DNA of 64,000 bases from DASUPK01 sp963819715. Lineage in GTDB: Bacteria; Actinomycetota; Thermoleophilia; Solirubrobacterales; 70-9. Position 1 is the first letter of the stretch, and every line of letters starts with the position of its first letter. The position numbers were made by a program, and so were the translations under genes. The notes beneath the pieces are model-generated. The model did not search any database, was not told where the DNA came from, and worked only from the letters and a program-made list of their open reading frames with translations. Shown piece by piece: positions 1 to 8,590 of this stretch. The stretch lies in NCBI GenBank assembly GCA_963819715.1, contig CAWFXE010000002.1:372001-436000 (forward strand), given 5' to 3'.

Positions 1-2032
1 GCAGCCGCAGCAGCACCGGCATCAGCAGCAGCCTGATCAGCATCGCGTCGAGCAGCACGGCGATCCCGAGGATCAATCCCATCTCCTTCGGCGGCAGCGG
101 CCCGGAGAGCGCGAAGGTGAAGAAGACAGCCACCATCACCGCGCCGGCGGCGAAGATCACGCGGCCGGAGTGGGCGAGGCCGCCGACCATCGCCTCCTTG
201 GCGTCATGCGTCCGGTCCCAATGCTCCTTCGCGGAAGAGAGCAGGAAGACGGTGTAGTCCATCGAGATCGCGAAGATCATCGCGAAGAAGAAGACGGGTC
301 CCCAGGCATCGAGGAAGCCCTGCGGCTCGAACCCGAGCAGTGAGTGGAGCGCCCCGTCCTGGAAGATCCACTTGGCGACGCCGAACGCGGCGCCCGTGGC
401 GAGCAGGTTCGTCAATACCCCCGCGGCGGCGATCAGCGGAGCCTGCAGCGCGAACAGCAGGAGCAGGAATCCGAGCGCGAGAACCACGCCGATCACGAGC
501 GGCGTTTTCGCCGACAGCGCTGCCTCCAGATCGTGGTTCTCGGCCACGGCGCCGCCCACCAGGGCGCCGGCGGGCAGATCGGCGCGCAGCCGGTCGACCG
601 TGGCGCCCACCTGCGGGCTGGAGGGATCCTGCTTCGGGATCGCTGTGACCAGCGCCCGATCGCCCGAGCGCTGGACTGGCATCACCTGCGCGACCCCCGG
701 GTCCTGCCGAGCAATGTCCGCGACCCGCGAGGCCTGGCCCGCGGGCCCGACGAGCTGCAGCGGCCCCGTGGCCCCCGGACCGAGCGCGGCCTGGACCTGC
801 TGGTAGCCGACCCGTGAGGAATCGCCGGCGGGCACGACCTTGATCGAGGGCATCGCGGTGTGGAGCTGGGTCACCGGAAGGATCAGGACCGCCAGCGCGA
901 TCAGGGTGGGCACGCCATAGCGGAGCGGGTGCCGCCAGAGGCGCTCGCCCCATGAGGCGAAGCGCGCCGAGCGATGCTCGCCCGAGTGCACCCAGGGAAG
1001 GGAGAGCTTGTCGACGCGCGAGCCCAACCTCGCGAGGACTGCCGGCAGCAGCGTGAGCGTCGCTGCCAGCACGAAGATCACCGCGAGCATGATCCCGAAG
1101 CTCATCGACCGGAAGGCAGGGCTCGGCACCAGCATCACCGCGCTCAGCGAGATCAGCACCGTGACCCCCGAGAAGAGCACCGCCTTGCCGGCCGTGTCCA
1201 TCGCCTGGGCCACGGCCTCCTCCGGCTCGAGCTTCGAGCCGAAGAGCGCTCCGCGGAAGCGGTGGACGACGAACAGGGCGTAATCGATACCCAGGGCGAG
1301 CGCGAACATCAGCGCGAAGTTCATCGCCCAGATCGAGATCGGCGTCACGAGCGTCCCCAGATAGAGCATCCCGGCGGCGGCCACCAGGCCCACCATCGTC
1401 AGCATCAGCGGGAGGCCCGCCGCGACCAGGGAACCGAACGCGATCAGCATGATCGCCAGCGTCACCGGCCAGGAGATCACCTCCGAGCGCAGCATCGCGC
1501 TCTTGTTGGCGGCGTTGAAGTCGGACCACATCCCGGGGGCGCCCGTGAGGTTCACCTCCACCCCGTCGCGGCCGAGAGCGCGCAGAGGGCCCTTCAGATC
1601 CTCCGCGGCGCGGACCATCCCGTTGGAGTCGCGGGCGGCGCCGGCCTGAACGATCGCGGTGTGCCCATCGGGCGAGACCGACGAGCCCGGCTGCGGCGGG
1701 ACGACTGTCCGCACCGCGCCGTCTGCGCGCAGTCTCCGTTCCACCGCGCCGACCGTCGCCTGGAAGCTCGGATCGCCCGCGGTGGCGCTCGGCGAGTGGA
1801 CCACGACCATCAGTCCGTAGCTGGAGAGGCCGTTGAAGTTCCGGTCGATCAGCTGACGAGCCTGCACCGACTGCGAGCCGCTGGTCTCCCATCCCGCGCC
1901 GGAGAGCGCCTTCTCAACCCTCGGGGCGAGGAAGCCGAGGCCGAGAGCGAGGACGGCCCAGCCGATCATCACCACCCCGAAGTGGGTGGCGGTGTAGCGC
2001 CCCAGCCTCCCGATCGGACCGACGTCGGTCAT
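1..2032 (-). CDS. MMPL/RND-family membrane transporter (C-terminus off window)
   Basis: Reading frame on the minus strand from ATG at 2032 that is still open at base 1, so about 677 residues are visible and the C-terminus is missing. The N-terminus has a membrane helix (VVMIGWAVLALGLGFLAP) and is followed by a large extracytoplasmic domain. Two copies of the MMPL transmembrane signature are visible: GIDYALFVVHR near residue 249 and ISMDYTVFLL near residue 591, each carrying the intramembrane Asp-Tyr pair expected of proton-driven lipid or drug exporters. Its start overlaps the stop of the upstream DUF2892 gene (ATGA), placing it third in an ArsR-DUF2892-MMPL operon. Family assignment is firm; substrate unknown. 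Confidence 0.93.
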   Translation of the reverse strand, partial: MTDVGPIGRLGRYTATHFGVVMIGWAVLALGLGFLAPRVEKALSGAGWETSGSQSVQARQLIDRNFNGLSSYGLMVVVHSPSATAGDPSFQATVGAVERRLRADGAVRTVVPPQPGSSVSPDGHTAIVQAGAARDSNGMVRAAEDLKGPLRALGRDGVEVNLTGAPGMWSDFNAANKSAMLRSEVISWPVTLAIMLIAFGSLVAAGLPLMLTMVGLVAAAGMLYLGTLVTPISIWAMNFALMFALALGIDYALFVVHRFRGALFGSKLEPEEAVAQAMDTAGKAVLFSGVTVLISLSAVMLVPSPAFRSMSFGIMLAVIFVLAATLTLLPAVLARLGSRVDKLSLPWVHSGEHRSARFASWGERLWRHPLRYGVPTLIALAVLILPVTQLHTAMPSIKVVPAGDSSRVGYQQVQAALGPGATGPLQLVGPAGQASRVADIARQDPGVAQVMPVQRSGDRALVTAIPKQDPSSPQVGATVDRLRADLPAGALVGGAVAENHDLEAALSAKTPLVIGVVLALGFLLLLFALQAPLIAAAGVLTNLLATGAAFGVAKWIFQDGALHSLLGFEPQGFLDAWGPVFFFAMIFAISMDYTVFLLSSAKEHWDRTHDAKEAMVGGLAHSGRVIFAAGAVMVAVFFTFALSGPLPPKEMGLILGIAVLLDAMLIRLLLMPVLLRL

Positions 2033-2256
2033 CGGGGCTCCGGGTAGACGGCTGAGCGCAGATCGCACGAGCGCTTCAGCAGATACGAAGCCGGGCAGGT
2101 CCCGACCAGCACGTAGAGCCACATGTTCAGCCCGACGAACCCGGTCAGCACCAGGAACCAGGGCGACACCAGCGCCACCAGCGCGACGCTGATCAGGATG
2201 ACGGTGCCGGCGAGCGCGAAGAGGACGCGCTCGAGCGGCCAGCGGGACCCGGACAT
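2029..2256 (-). CDS. Small DUF2892 (YgaP-type) membrane protein
   Basis: 75-residue protein with two hydrophobic helices (about residues 11-30 and 33-52), N-terminal MSGSRWPLERVLFALAGTV, and a GTCPAS segment typical of DUF2892 inner-membrane domains, which in other bacteria are often fused to rhodanese modules. A strong Shine-Dalgarno (AAGGAGG) lies 7 bases before the ATG. The gene follows the ArsR stop by one base and overlaps the MMPL start by 4 bases, so the three are translationally coupled. Role unknown; linkage to OsmC and ArsR suggests sulfur or redox stress, which is inference. Confidence 0.85.
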   Translation of the reverse strand: MSGSRWPLERVLFALAGTVILISVALVALVSPWFLVLTGFVGLNMWLYVLVGTCPASYLLKRSCDLRSAVYPEPR

Positions 2257-2257
2257 G

Positions 2258-2608
2258 TCACGAACCTCCTTCGAGCAGGCCCTCGAGTTGCTCGAGCTCC
2301 TGGCGCAGGCCGCCGCAGACGTCGTCGCAGAGCGAGAAGACGACGGGGTCGGCGATCGAATAGAGGGAGTAGTTCCCCTCCTTGCGCCGTTCGACGATGC
2401 GGGCGCGAAGCAGTACACCGAGGTGCTGCGAGACGTTCTGCTGGGAGGCGCCTGTGGCCTCCTGCAGCTCCTTGACGCTTTTCTCCCCCTCGCGCATGGC
2501 CTCGAGGAGGCGGATTCGCATCGGCTCGCCGAGAACGCGGAAGCGCTCGGCGACCCGCTCGACGAGCGGCGCGGGAAGCGGGCGTGGAATCTCTGTCTTG
2601 GTTGCCAT
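2258..2608 (-). CDS. ArsR-family winged-helix repressor
   Basis: 116 residues starting MATKTEIPRPLPAPLVERVAERF, then the classic ArsR winged helix: LGEPMRIRLLEAM, the recognition segment KELQEATGASQQNVSQHLGVL and the wing RKEGNYSLYSIAD. No ELCVCDL metal site is present at the usual alpha-3 position. Two cysteines are absent from the DNA-binding core; one lies in the C-terminal helix (LCDDVCGG), giving a CxxxC pair that could sense redox or thiol reagents. First gene of an operon with DUF2892 and MMPL, divergent from OsmC, with an inverted repeat between them. Longer upstream starts would run through that operator, so the ATG at 2608 is preferred. Confidence 0.92.
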   Translation of the reverse strand: MATKTEIPRPLPAPLVERVAERFRVLGEPMRIRLLEAMREGEKSVKELQEATGASQQNVSQHLGVLLRARIVERRKEGNYSLYSIADPVVFSLCDDVCGGLRQELEQLEGLLEGGS

Positions 2609-2623
2609 GTGGGAGAGCGTAGC

Positions 2624-2655
2624 ACAAGTAAACAGTTGTGTGGTAGTGTACTTGT
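2624..2655. promoter_or_regulatory. Candidate ArsR operator between divergent genes
   Basis: Inverted repeat with 7-bp perfect arms ACAAGTA (2624-2630) and TACTTGT (2649-2655), separated by 18 bases, in an AT-richer stretch of only 49 bp between the ArsR and OsmC start codons. Position and symmetry suggest autoregulation of both divergent transcripts. Confidence 0.6.
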
Positions 2656-2657
2656 CG

Positions 2658-3071
2658 ATGACCATGACAGCCACAACCCACCGAGTCGGCAAGCTCCGCC
2701 ACCGCGTCGACGTCAACGGCCGTCACGCGATCGTCACCGACGAACCCCTCGGGCTCGGCGGGACGGACGAAGGCCCAGCTCCACACGAGCTCCTCCCCGC
2801 CGCCCTGGCCTCGTGCATCGCGACGATGATCGCCCTGTACGCCGAGCGCCATGGCTGGGAGGTCGGCGACGCGAGGGTCGAGGTCTCCTACGACCCCGAG
2901 CCCACCCCGCGCCGGGTCGAGATCGAGGTACACCTGCCCGACTCGCTCTCGGCGGAGCAGGTCCGCAGGCTCGAGCGCGTCGGAAACACGTGCCCGCTCC
3001 GCCGGGCGCTCGAGGCCGGCTTCGAATTCGACGAGCGGACGGTCCCCTCGCGGTTGAACGTCGCGGCCTAG
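2658..3071 (+). CDS. OsmC/Ohr-family peroxide reductase
   Basis: 137-residue OsmC-fold protein. Both redox cysteines are present: Cys53 in the helix LASCIATMIALYAE and Cys112 in GNTCPLRRALE, matching the peroxidatic/resolving pair of OsmC and OhrA, which reduce organic hydroperoxides. The start is taken at ATG 2658; an alternative ATG at 2664 would shorten it by two residues. No ribosome site fits well, so the mRNA may be leaderless. The gene is divergent from the ArsR operon and ends in CTAG, so that its TAG overlaps the TAG of the convergent peptidase gene. Confidence 0.9.
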   Translation: MTMTATTHRVGKLRHRVDVNGRHAIVTDEPLGLGGTDEGPAPHELLPAALASCIATMIALYAERHGWEVGDARVEVSYDPEPTPRRVEIEVHLPDSLSAEQVRRLERVGNTCPLRRALEAGFEFDERTVPSRLNVAA

Positions 3072-4270
3072 TACCCAGCCGGATGCCGAGCGACGAACGA
3101 CGAGGCGTCGTCCCTCATCACGGTTGACCAGCGGGGACCGTTACCGCCACCCGGGCCGCCCGTGTCCCAGCGGAGGCCTGCGATGTAGGCCCAGGCGTGA
3201 CCGCTGGTGGCGAAGACGGTGATCCAGTTGCCGCCGCCGGACTCGCCCCAGACCTCGAGGCCGGTCGAGTCGAGCGGGCTGGAGAGGAAGCCACCCCCGT
3301 GGAGGGCGAAGCTGACGGCGCCAGAGCAGTCGTAACCACTCGAGCTGAACGATCCATGCCCACCTCCCCAGATGTAGGGGAGGTCGTCGATCTGGTTGGC
3401 GGCCTCGATCACGGCACGGACGGCGAGAGGCGCATTCGACGGCGGGATCGCGTCCCCGTTCGAGTCGAGGGTCGCGCGGCCGGCCGGCGCCGGGATGTTG
3501 GAGAGATCCGTCTGGATCTGCCGCTCCTTGCTGAGCAGCGCGTTGAGGACGCCCTCGCGGGCGTTGCGCGCGGAGGCCAGCTCGGACTGCTGCTGGGAGA
3601 TCTGCGCGTGCTGGCTCGCGATCTCGCGCTCCTTCTCGGCGACCGCGTCGCGCGCCGTCTTGATCCGGTCGTGCGTCGCCTGCAGCTGGTTGACCAGGGC
3701 GGTGATCTGGTCGCGGAGGCCGCGGACACGCGAGACGACCTCGTTGTCGTAGTTCTGGATGTGGTCGACGTACTCGCTGCGGGTGAGCAGGTCTGACCAG
3801 TCCGTGGAGTTCAGGACCACCGCGGTCAGGTCAGGGTCGCTCGACTTGTACATCTCGACGAGCAGCTGCTCGAGCGCGCCCGTCGCCTCCTGAAGCTTTG
3901 CGCGAATCCTGGCGAGCTCCGCCTTCTGGGCGTTGAGCTCGGCCGTCGCCTTGTCGAGCTCGGCCTGCTTCTGGTCGAGCTGTTCCTGGGCCGCCGCCTG
4001 CGCCTGGCGGAGGTGCGACTCCTCCCCGATCAGCTGATCGACCCGCTGGTTCATGCTGTCGATCTGGCTCCGCAGCGAGCCGGAGGTCGACTGGATGCGG
4101 CTGAGCTCGTCCTGCTTCTGGGCGATCTTCGAGGCCGGATCGCCGAACGCGCTCTGGCCGATCACCGACCCGATCACGAGGAGGCAGAAGACCATCAGCG
4201 AGACCACGGCCGGGCGGCCACGGCGCGTGGTCCGGGGGCGTCTGTGGGCAGCGCGAGGGGGCATCGGCAT
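3068..4270 (-). CDS. Coiled-coil NlpC/P60-like cell-wall hydrolase
   Basis: 400 residues: basic N-terminus, membrane/signal helix near 22-40, a long coiled coil from about 45 to 265 rich in Q, E and K (PcsB/RipA/CwlO-like architecture), then a C-terminal NlpC/P60-type domain with YIWGGGHG, catalytic Cys about 315 in YDCSGAVSF and His about 358 in SGHAWAYIAGLRWDT. Such proteins cleave peptide stems in peptidoglycan and use the coiled coil to dock on FtsEX-like activators; that role is known for the family, not shown here. Two shorter paralogs of the catalytic domain occur at 25.2 and 30.8 kb. No riboswitch precedes this copy. Confidence 0.88.
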   Translation of the reverse strand: MPMPPRAAHRRPRTTRRGRPAVVSLMVFCLLVIGSVIGQSAFGDPASKIAQKQDELSRIQSTSGSLRSQIDSMNQRVDQLIGEESHLRQAQAAAQEQLDQKQAELDKATAELNAQKAELARIRAKLQEATGALEQLLVEMYKSSDPDLTAVVLNSTDWSDLLTRSEYVDHIQNYDNEVVSRVRGLRDQITALVNQLQATHDRIKTARDAVAEKEREIASQHAQISQQQSELASARNAREGVLNALLSKERQIQTDLSNIPAPAGRATLDSNGDAIPPSNAPLAVRAVIEAANQIDDLPYIWGGGHGSFSSSGYDCSGAVSFALHGGGFLSSPLDSTGLEVWGESGGGNWITVFATSGHAWAYIAGLRWDTGGPGGGNGPRWSTVMRDDASSFVARHPAGY

Positions 4271-4279
4271 GGTCAGCGA

Positions 4280-4297
4280 GAGGCGACGGGTCGCCTC
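4280..4297. other. 8-bp hairpin in peptidase leader
   Basis: Perfect inverted repeat GAGGCGAC / GTCGCCTC with a two-base centre, just upstream of the coiled-coil peptidase start. It could be an operator or an RNA hairpin; no T-tract follows. Confidence 0.35.
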
Positions 4298-4386
4298 CCT
4301 GCTGCCGGCAGGCTAGAGCTTCGCCCCCGAATTGTCAGCAGTTGCTAACAGGCGTGCAAGATCCTTGTCAGACCTAGGATGCTGGG

Positions 4387-5289
4387 ATGACCGAACAGTT
4401 CTGTGACGTCGGCCGAGGCGTAACGCTCTGTTACGAGGCCTTCGGCGATCCGGGCGACACGCCGATCCTGCTGGTCATGGGCCTGGCGACCCAGATGATC
4501 GCCTGGCATGAGGACTTCTGCGAGGAGCTCGCCGAGCGCGGCGTCCATGTGGTGCGGTTCGACAACCGTGACATCGGCCGCTCGACGCACTTCGACTTCC
4601 GCCCGCCCGCGCTGGGCCAGTTGCTTCGCCGCCGGGTGGGGCCGGAGCAGTACACGCTTTCCGACATGGCGGAGGATGCGGCCGTCCTGCTCCGCAAGCT
4701 TGAGATCGCCCCGGCCCACATCGTCGGCGCCTCGATGGGAGGCATGATCGGCCAGATGCTCGCGGCTGAGCATCCAGAGGTCGTCCGCTCCCTGACCTCG
4801 ATCATGTCCACCACCGGCAGCCGCTGGCACGGCCAGCCCGCGCTCGCCGTGTACCGCTACCTGCTTCGCCCGCCTCCCCGTGACCGCGACGGCTACATCC
4901 AGCGCTCGGCCGAGGTCTTCGGCCTGGTCGGATCGACCGGCTTCGAGCGCGACGAGGCCTACGTCCGCGAGCGGGCCGCCCGCAGCTACGACCGGGGCTT
5001 CGATGTGCGGGCCGGCGGCCGTCAGCTCGGAGCAATCGTCGCGTCGGGGGACCGGACCAAGGCGCTCGGCAGGATCAGGGTCCCGACGCTCGTCATCCAC
5101 GGGACGGTGGACAAGATGGTCCGCCCGTCGGGCGGCAAGGCCACGGCGAAGGCCATACCGGGGGCCAGGCTGAAGATGATCGAGGGCATGGGACACGACC
5201 TGCCGCGCGGCGTCTGGCCGATCATCATCGACGCCGTCTCCGAGCACGCCCGCGCGGCGGACGGCGCCAGAGCGCGAACCGCGGTCTGA
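4387..5289 (+). CDS. Alpha/beta-hydrolase (RdmC-like esterase family)
   Basis: 300 residues with a complete catalytic triad: nucleophile Ser116 in GASMGG, Asp242 in HGTVDKM and His270 in GMGHDLP, plus the RFDNRDIGRS loop characteristic of the group that includes aclacinomycin methylesterase-like enzymes. No signal peptide, so cytoplasmic. The mRNA is probably leaderless or very short-leadered, as the ATG follows CTAGGATGCTGGG closely. It is convergent with the thioesterase gene with only 13 bp between stops. Substrate unknown; lipid neighbours suggest an ester of a fatty acid. Confidence 0.88.
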   Translation: MTEQFCDVGRGVTLCYEAFGDPGDTPILLVMGLATQMIAWHEDFCEELAERGVHVVRFDNRDIGRSTHFDFRPPALGQLLRRRVGPEQYTLSDMAEDAAVLLRKLEIAPAHIVGASMGGMIGQMLAAEHPEVVRSLTSIMSTTGSRWHGQPALAVYRYLLRPPPRDRDGYIQRSAEVFGLVGSTGFERDEAYVRERAARSYDRGFDVRAGGRQLGAIVASGDRTKALGRIRVPTLVIHGTVDKMVRPSGGKATAKAIPGARLKMIEGMGHDLPRGVWPIIIDAVSEHARAADGARARTAV

Positions 5290-5302
5290 CCGGCGAAGCC
5301 GT

Positions 5303-6004
5303 CTACGGCCTGAGCAGCGAGGCGTGGATCGACCCCTCCGGGGCGACGATCCACATCGAGGAGCCCTGGCGGAGCAGGACCGTATCGCCGGGCATCGCCG
5401 GGTCGCGGTATTCGATCTCGGCGTCAATCGATTCGGGCTCCGGGGCCCCGGCCAGTTCCTCCTCCAGCGGGGTCCAGTAGTGGGAGTTGTTGATGTGCTC
5501 GGCCCCGTCCATCTCAGCCGCGCGGAAGTGCCAGGTCGAGCGCTCCGCGTCCGGCGGCGGCTCGGGGTGCCGCAGGCGGACGTTGGCGTCGCGGCCCGCG
5601 GCGCTCTCCTCATACGCGGCGGCGAACTCGGGTGGAAATCGCATCGGGCGACCGCGCTCGGGATCCATGCAGATCCAAAGTGAGACGGTCTCGACACGGG
5701 CGGTATCGCCAGTGATCGACGTTCGCCTCTCTGCCGAGAAACGCCCGAACCCGCTGCAGAAGGTCCGCAGGCGGAGCGGCTCGCCGAACCGCGGGAACCG
5801 CTCGACCCGAATCCGCGTTCGCCGCACGATCCAGGCCCCTCGTCCCTCGAAGCCGGCGTCGATGAGATCGGCGTAGGCGATGTCCTGCAGCCAGCGGGCC
5901 ATGGCGTCGAGGCGGCAGCGACCCGCCTCGCCGGCGTCGGCGATCCCGGGCCGCATCTCCTGCTCGAACGCGCGCCCGCCCGGCCAGTCGACCAATTCAT
6001 CCAA
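5303..6004 (-). CDS. Acyl-ACP thioesterase-like hotdog protein
   Basis: 233 residues arranged as two hotdog repeats. The second carries HINNSHYW, matching the HVNN..Y.W segment of bacterial and plant acyl-ACP thioesterases; the first contains FEQEMRPGIADAGEAGRC and a WLQDIAYADLIDAG helix. Such enzymes release free fatty acids from ACP. Start is TTG at 6004, supported by GAGGAGC about 8 bases upstream; no in-frame ATG is available nearby. It lies directly downstream of the WS/DGAT gene (40 bp gap, same strand), so the two likely form a lipid operon. Confidence 0.87.
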   Translation of the reverse strand: MDELVDWPGGRAFEQEMRPGIADAGEAGRCRLDAMARWLQDIAYADLIDAGFEGRGAWIVRRTRIRVERFPRFGEPLRLRTFCSGFGRFSAERRTSITGDTARVETVSLWICMDPERGRPMRFPPEFAAAYEESAAGRDANVRLRHPEPPPDAERSTWHFRAAEMDGAEHINNSHYWTPLEEELAGAPEPESIDAEIEYRDPAMPGDTVLLRQGSSMWIVAPEGSIHASLLRP

Positions 6005-6044
6005 ACGGGTTGCTCCTCGGCTCCGCCTCGGAGCACCCTCGCAT

Positions 6045-7490
6045 CTACTTGAGCTCCTCGAGCGAGTCCCGCAGCCGGTCGAGCATGGACCAGAGGTCGG
6101 GCATCTGATCGCGGTCGGCGACGATGCCGAAGTCCATCTTCCCGCAGTAGCTCATCACGGTCATGTTGAGCCCCATCCCGTCGGTGATCACCGAGACGGG
6201 GTAGTTGCCGACCAGTCGCGCTCCGGCGCAGTAGAGCGGGAACTGCGGGCCGGGCACGTTGGAGACCACCAGGTTCCAGGTCGGCCGCCCGCGGCCGCTG
6301 GTGGAGATCGCGAAGGTCGCGCGCGCCGCCCGCGCGAAGACGGCGGGCGGGATGAAGTGGTTGGTGTCCTGAAGGAGCTCCGCCGGAAGCGCGCGGTGGT
6401 GCTCCTTCATCGCGGCCAGCGCCCGGTGGGTCTTCTCCAGCCGCCGGACCGCGTCCGGCTCGTTGGTGAAGAACGGCGCGCTCATCAGCATGATCCGGTT
6501 GCCGAAGGTCCCCATCTGCTCGTCGGTCCTAACCGAGACCGGCACCTGGACAACCAGCGGATCGGGCGGCAGGTCGTCATGCTCGATCAGCCAGCTGCGA
6601 ACCGCGCCGGCGCAGACCGAGACGACCACGTCGTTCACGGTGACGCCGTGCTTGTTCTTCACCTCCTTGACCTCGTCGAGCGTGAGCTGCCCGAATGCGA
6701 AGCGCCGGTGCGGGGAGATGCGGCCGTTGAAGCAGGTCTTCGGGGCCTTGTAGTGGGTGTGGGCCAGCACCCCGGTCTCGCGGTTGCTGAACGGACGCGT
6801 GATTCGGTCGGCGACCCTGGCCACCACGCTGGTGCCCGGAATCCCGGCGAACACCGGCGACTCGTCGAGGTTGGGGAGCGCCCGCGGCAGGGAACGCAGC
6901 ATCCGCAGCGGGTACCGGGGCAGGCCCATGAGGCCGCGGGTGAGCATCTCGAGCTCCGTGGGCTGGCGATCGCCGCCGTTCTGGCTCGGCTCCGGCAGGT
7001 CCCGGCCCTCAGGCGCGAGGTCGAAGAGGACGCCCATGATCTCCGCCCCCGAGAGGCCATCGATCAGCGAGTGGTGGATCTTGGTCAGCAGCGCCTTGTG
7101 GCCGTCCTCGAGCCCGTGGATCAGATAGAGCTCCCAGAGCGGGCGCGAGCGGTCGAGCGGACGGGCGGCGATCCGCGCGGCCTGCTCCGCGAGCTTCTCC
7201 TTGGCGCCACCCGGCGGCAGCGCCAGCTCGCGGACGTGGAAGTCGAGGTCGAAGTTGGGATCGTCGAGCCAGTACGGGTAGTCGAGCCCGAAGGGCACCT
7301 CCACCAGGCGCCAGCGCAGCGGCGGCAGCAGCGGCAGGCGTTCCTCCATCAGGTCGCGGATGTCCTCGTAGGTGAGATCCCCGCTCGGTGTGGTCGAGGG
7401 ATCGAGGATCGTCAGACCCGCCACGTGGCCGGTCTGATTCGAGCTCTCCAGCGCCAGGAACTGCGCGTCGAGGCTGGTCAACTGACGCAT
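6045..7490 (-). CDS. Wax ester synthase / diacylglycerol acyltransferase (WS/DGAT)
   Basis: 481 residues, the usual length for the bacterial WS/DGAT (Tgs/AtfA) family. Begins MRQLTSLDAQFLALE as is typical, and has the acyltransferase motif HHSLIDG at residues 139-145 (His-His-x3-Asp-Gly) plus the C-terminal NLVVSNVPGPQFPLY and GLNMTVMSYCGK blocks. It would esterify acyl-CoA to diacylglycerol or fatty alcohols to make storage lipid at the inner membrane. Shares an intergenic region of about 35 bp or less with the divergent secreted lipase and precedes the thioesterase gene. Confidence 0.95.
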   Translation of the reverse strand: MRQLTSLDAQFLALESSNQTGHVAGLTILDPSTTPSGDLTYEDIRDLMEERLPLLPPLRWRLVEVPFGLDYPYWLDDPNFDLDFHVRELALPPGGAKEKLAEQAARIAARPLDRSRPLWELYLIHGLEDGHKALLTKIHHSLIDGLSGAEIMGVLFDLAPEGRDLPEPSQNGGDRQPTELEMLTRGLMGLPRYPLRMLRSLPRALPNLDESPVFAGIPGTSVVARVADRITRPFSNRETGVLAHTHYKAPKTCFNGRISPHRRFAFGQLTLDEVKEVKNKHGVTVNDVVVSVCAGAVRSWLIEHDDLPPDPLVVQVPVSVRTDEQMGTFGNRIMLMSAPFFTNEPDAVRRLEKTHRALAAMKEHHRALPAELLQDTNHFIPPAVFARAARATFAISTSGRGRPTWNLVVSNVPGPQFPLYCAGARLVGNYPVSVITDGMGLNMTVMSYCGKMDFGIVADRDQMPDLWSMLDRLRDSLEELK

Positions 7491-7525
7491 GCATCCATCC
7501 TATGCGGGTAGATTCCGACCTGGCA

Positions 7526-8497
7526 ATGGGGACCCGGGGGGTACCGAGAGCTGTGGTGGCCGTGTTCGCCGTCGTCGCGCTGCTCGCGCCGGCCGCGGCA
7601 AGCGCCACGACGTATCCGGTCAGCTACGACTTCAGCCAGGACCTGATCGCCCAGGGCGCGAGCCCCGACTCCTCCCCGCCGGGCGCCAACGACTTCTCGT
7701 GCCGGCCAAGCGCCGCGCACCCCCGTCCAGTCGTCCTGGTCCACGGCCTGCTCGCGAACCAGACCGACAACTGGCACACGATCTCGCCCCTGCTCGCCAA
7801 CCGCGGCTATTGCGTCTTCTCGCTCACCTACGGGACGAAGCCGGAGGTCTCGGTCCCCGGCTACCAGCCCGGAGGGCTCGTACCGATGGAGGAGAGCGCA
7901 CGGCGGCTCTCGGACTTCGTCGATCGGGTCCGCGCCGCCACCGGGGCGGCCCACGTCGACATCGTCGGGCACTCCGAGGGCAGCCTGATGCCCGACTACT
8001 ACGTCAAGTTCCTCGGCGGCGACCGGGTGGTGCGGAACTACGTCGGCATCACCACGCTCTGGCGCGGCACCAACCTGGCCGGCCTCGGCACGATCGACCA
8101 GATCGGCAAGGCGTTCGGGCTCTCGAGCGGCCTCGAACAGGCCGTCTCCGGCTTCTGCGCCTCATGCCCCCAGTTCCTGACGGGTTCGGACTTCCTCGCC
8201 AAGCTGCGCGACGGCGGCATCGCCATTCCCGGCGTCGCCTATACGAGCATCGTCACCCGCAACGATGAGCTGGTCGCCCCGTACACGAGCGGGATCGAGG
8301 ACGCGCCCAACATGACCAACCTCGTCGTCCAGAAGCAGTGCCCGCTCGACGAGGCAGAGCACGCCTCGATGGCCGCCGACCCGGTCGTCGCACAGGACGT
8401 GCTCAACGCCCTCGACCCGAAGCACCCGGGGGCGGTTCCCTGCACGCCGGTCCTGCCGCTCGTCGGGGCGCCGCTCTACAGCGGTCCGCCGCAGTAG
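7526..8497 (+). CDS. Secreted class-2 lipase/esterase
   Basis: 323 residues from ATG 7526 (an earlier ATG at 7502 adds eight residues with an acidic tip, less like a signal peptide). N-region MGTRGVPR and hydrophobic core VVAVFAVVALLAPAAASA form a Sec signal. The mature part has the oxyanion segment VLVHGLLANQTDNW, nucleophile GHSEGS and a late His in EAEHASM, fitting the EstA/Lipase_2 family, with several cysteines likely in disulfides. Divergent from WS/DGAT, so the locus pairs lipid synthesis with an exported lipase. Substrate inferred only. Confidence 0.88.
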   Translation: MGTRGVPRAVVAVFAVVALLAPAAASATTYPVSYDFSQDLIAQGASPDSSPPGANDFSCRPSAAHPRPVVLVHGLLANQTDNWHTISPLLANRGYCVFSLTYGTKPEVSVPGYQPGGLVPMEESARRLSDFVDRVRAATGAAHVDIVGHSEGSLMPDYYVKFLGGDRVVRNYVGITTLWRGTNLAGLGTIDQIGKAFGLSSGLEQAVSGFCASCPQFLTGSDFLAKLRDGGIAIPGVAYTSIVTRNDELVAPYTSGIEDAPNMTNLVVQKQCPLDEAEHASMAADPVVAQDVLNALDPKHPGAVPCTPVLPLVGAPLYSGPPQ

Positions 8498-8590
8498 ATA
8501 ACTCGACGCGTCGAACGTCGGTGGAATGCCCTACCCCGCCCCAGATGGGCGCGGTAGGGTGGCGAACCTGCCTCGACAAGGAGAGACTCA

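Noticed and set aside
204..1892. Long alternative frame on the minus strand in the MMPL region
   Set aside because: The neighbouring frame encodes continuous MMPL motifs; this one is Arg/Gly-rich noise.
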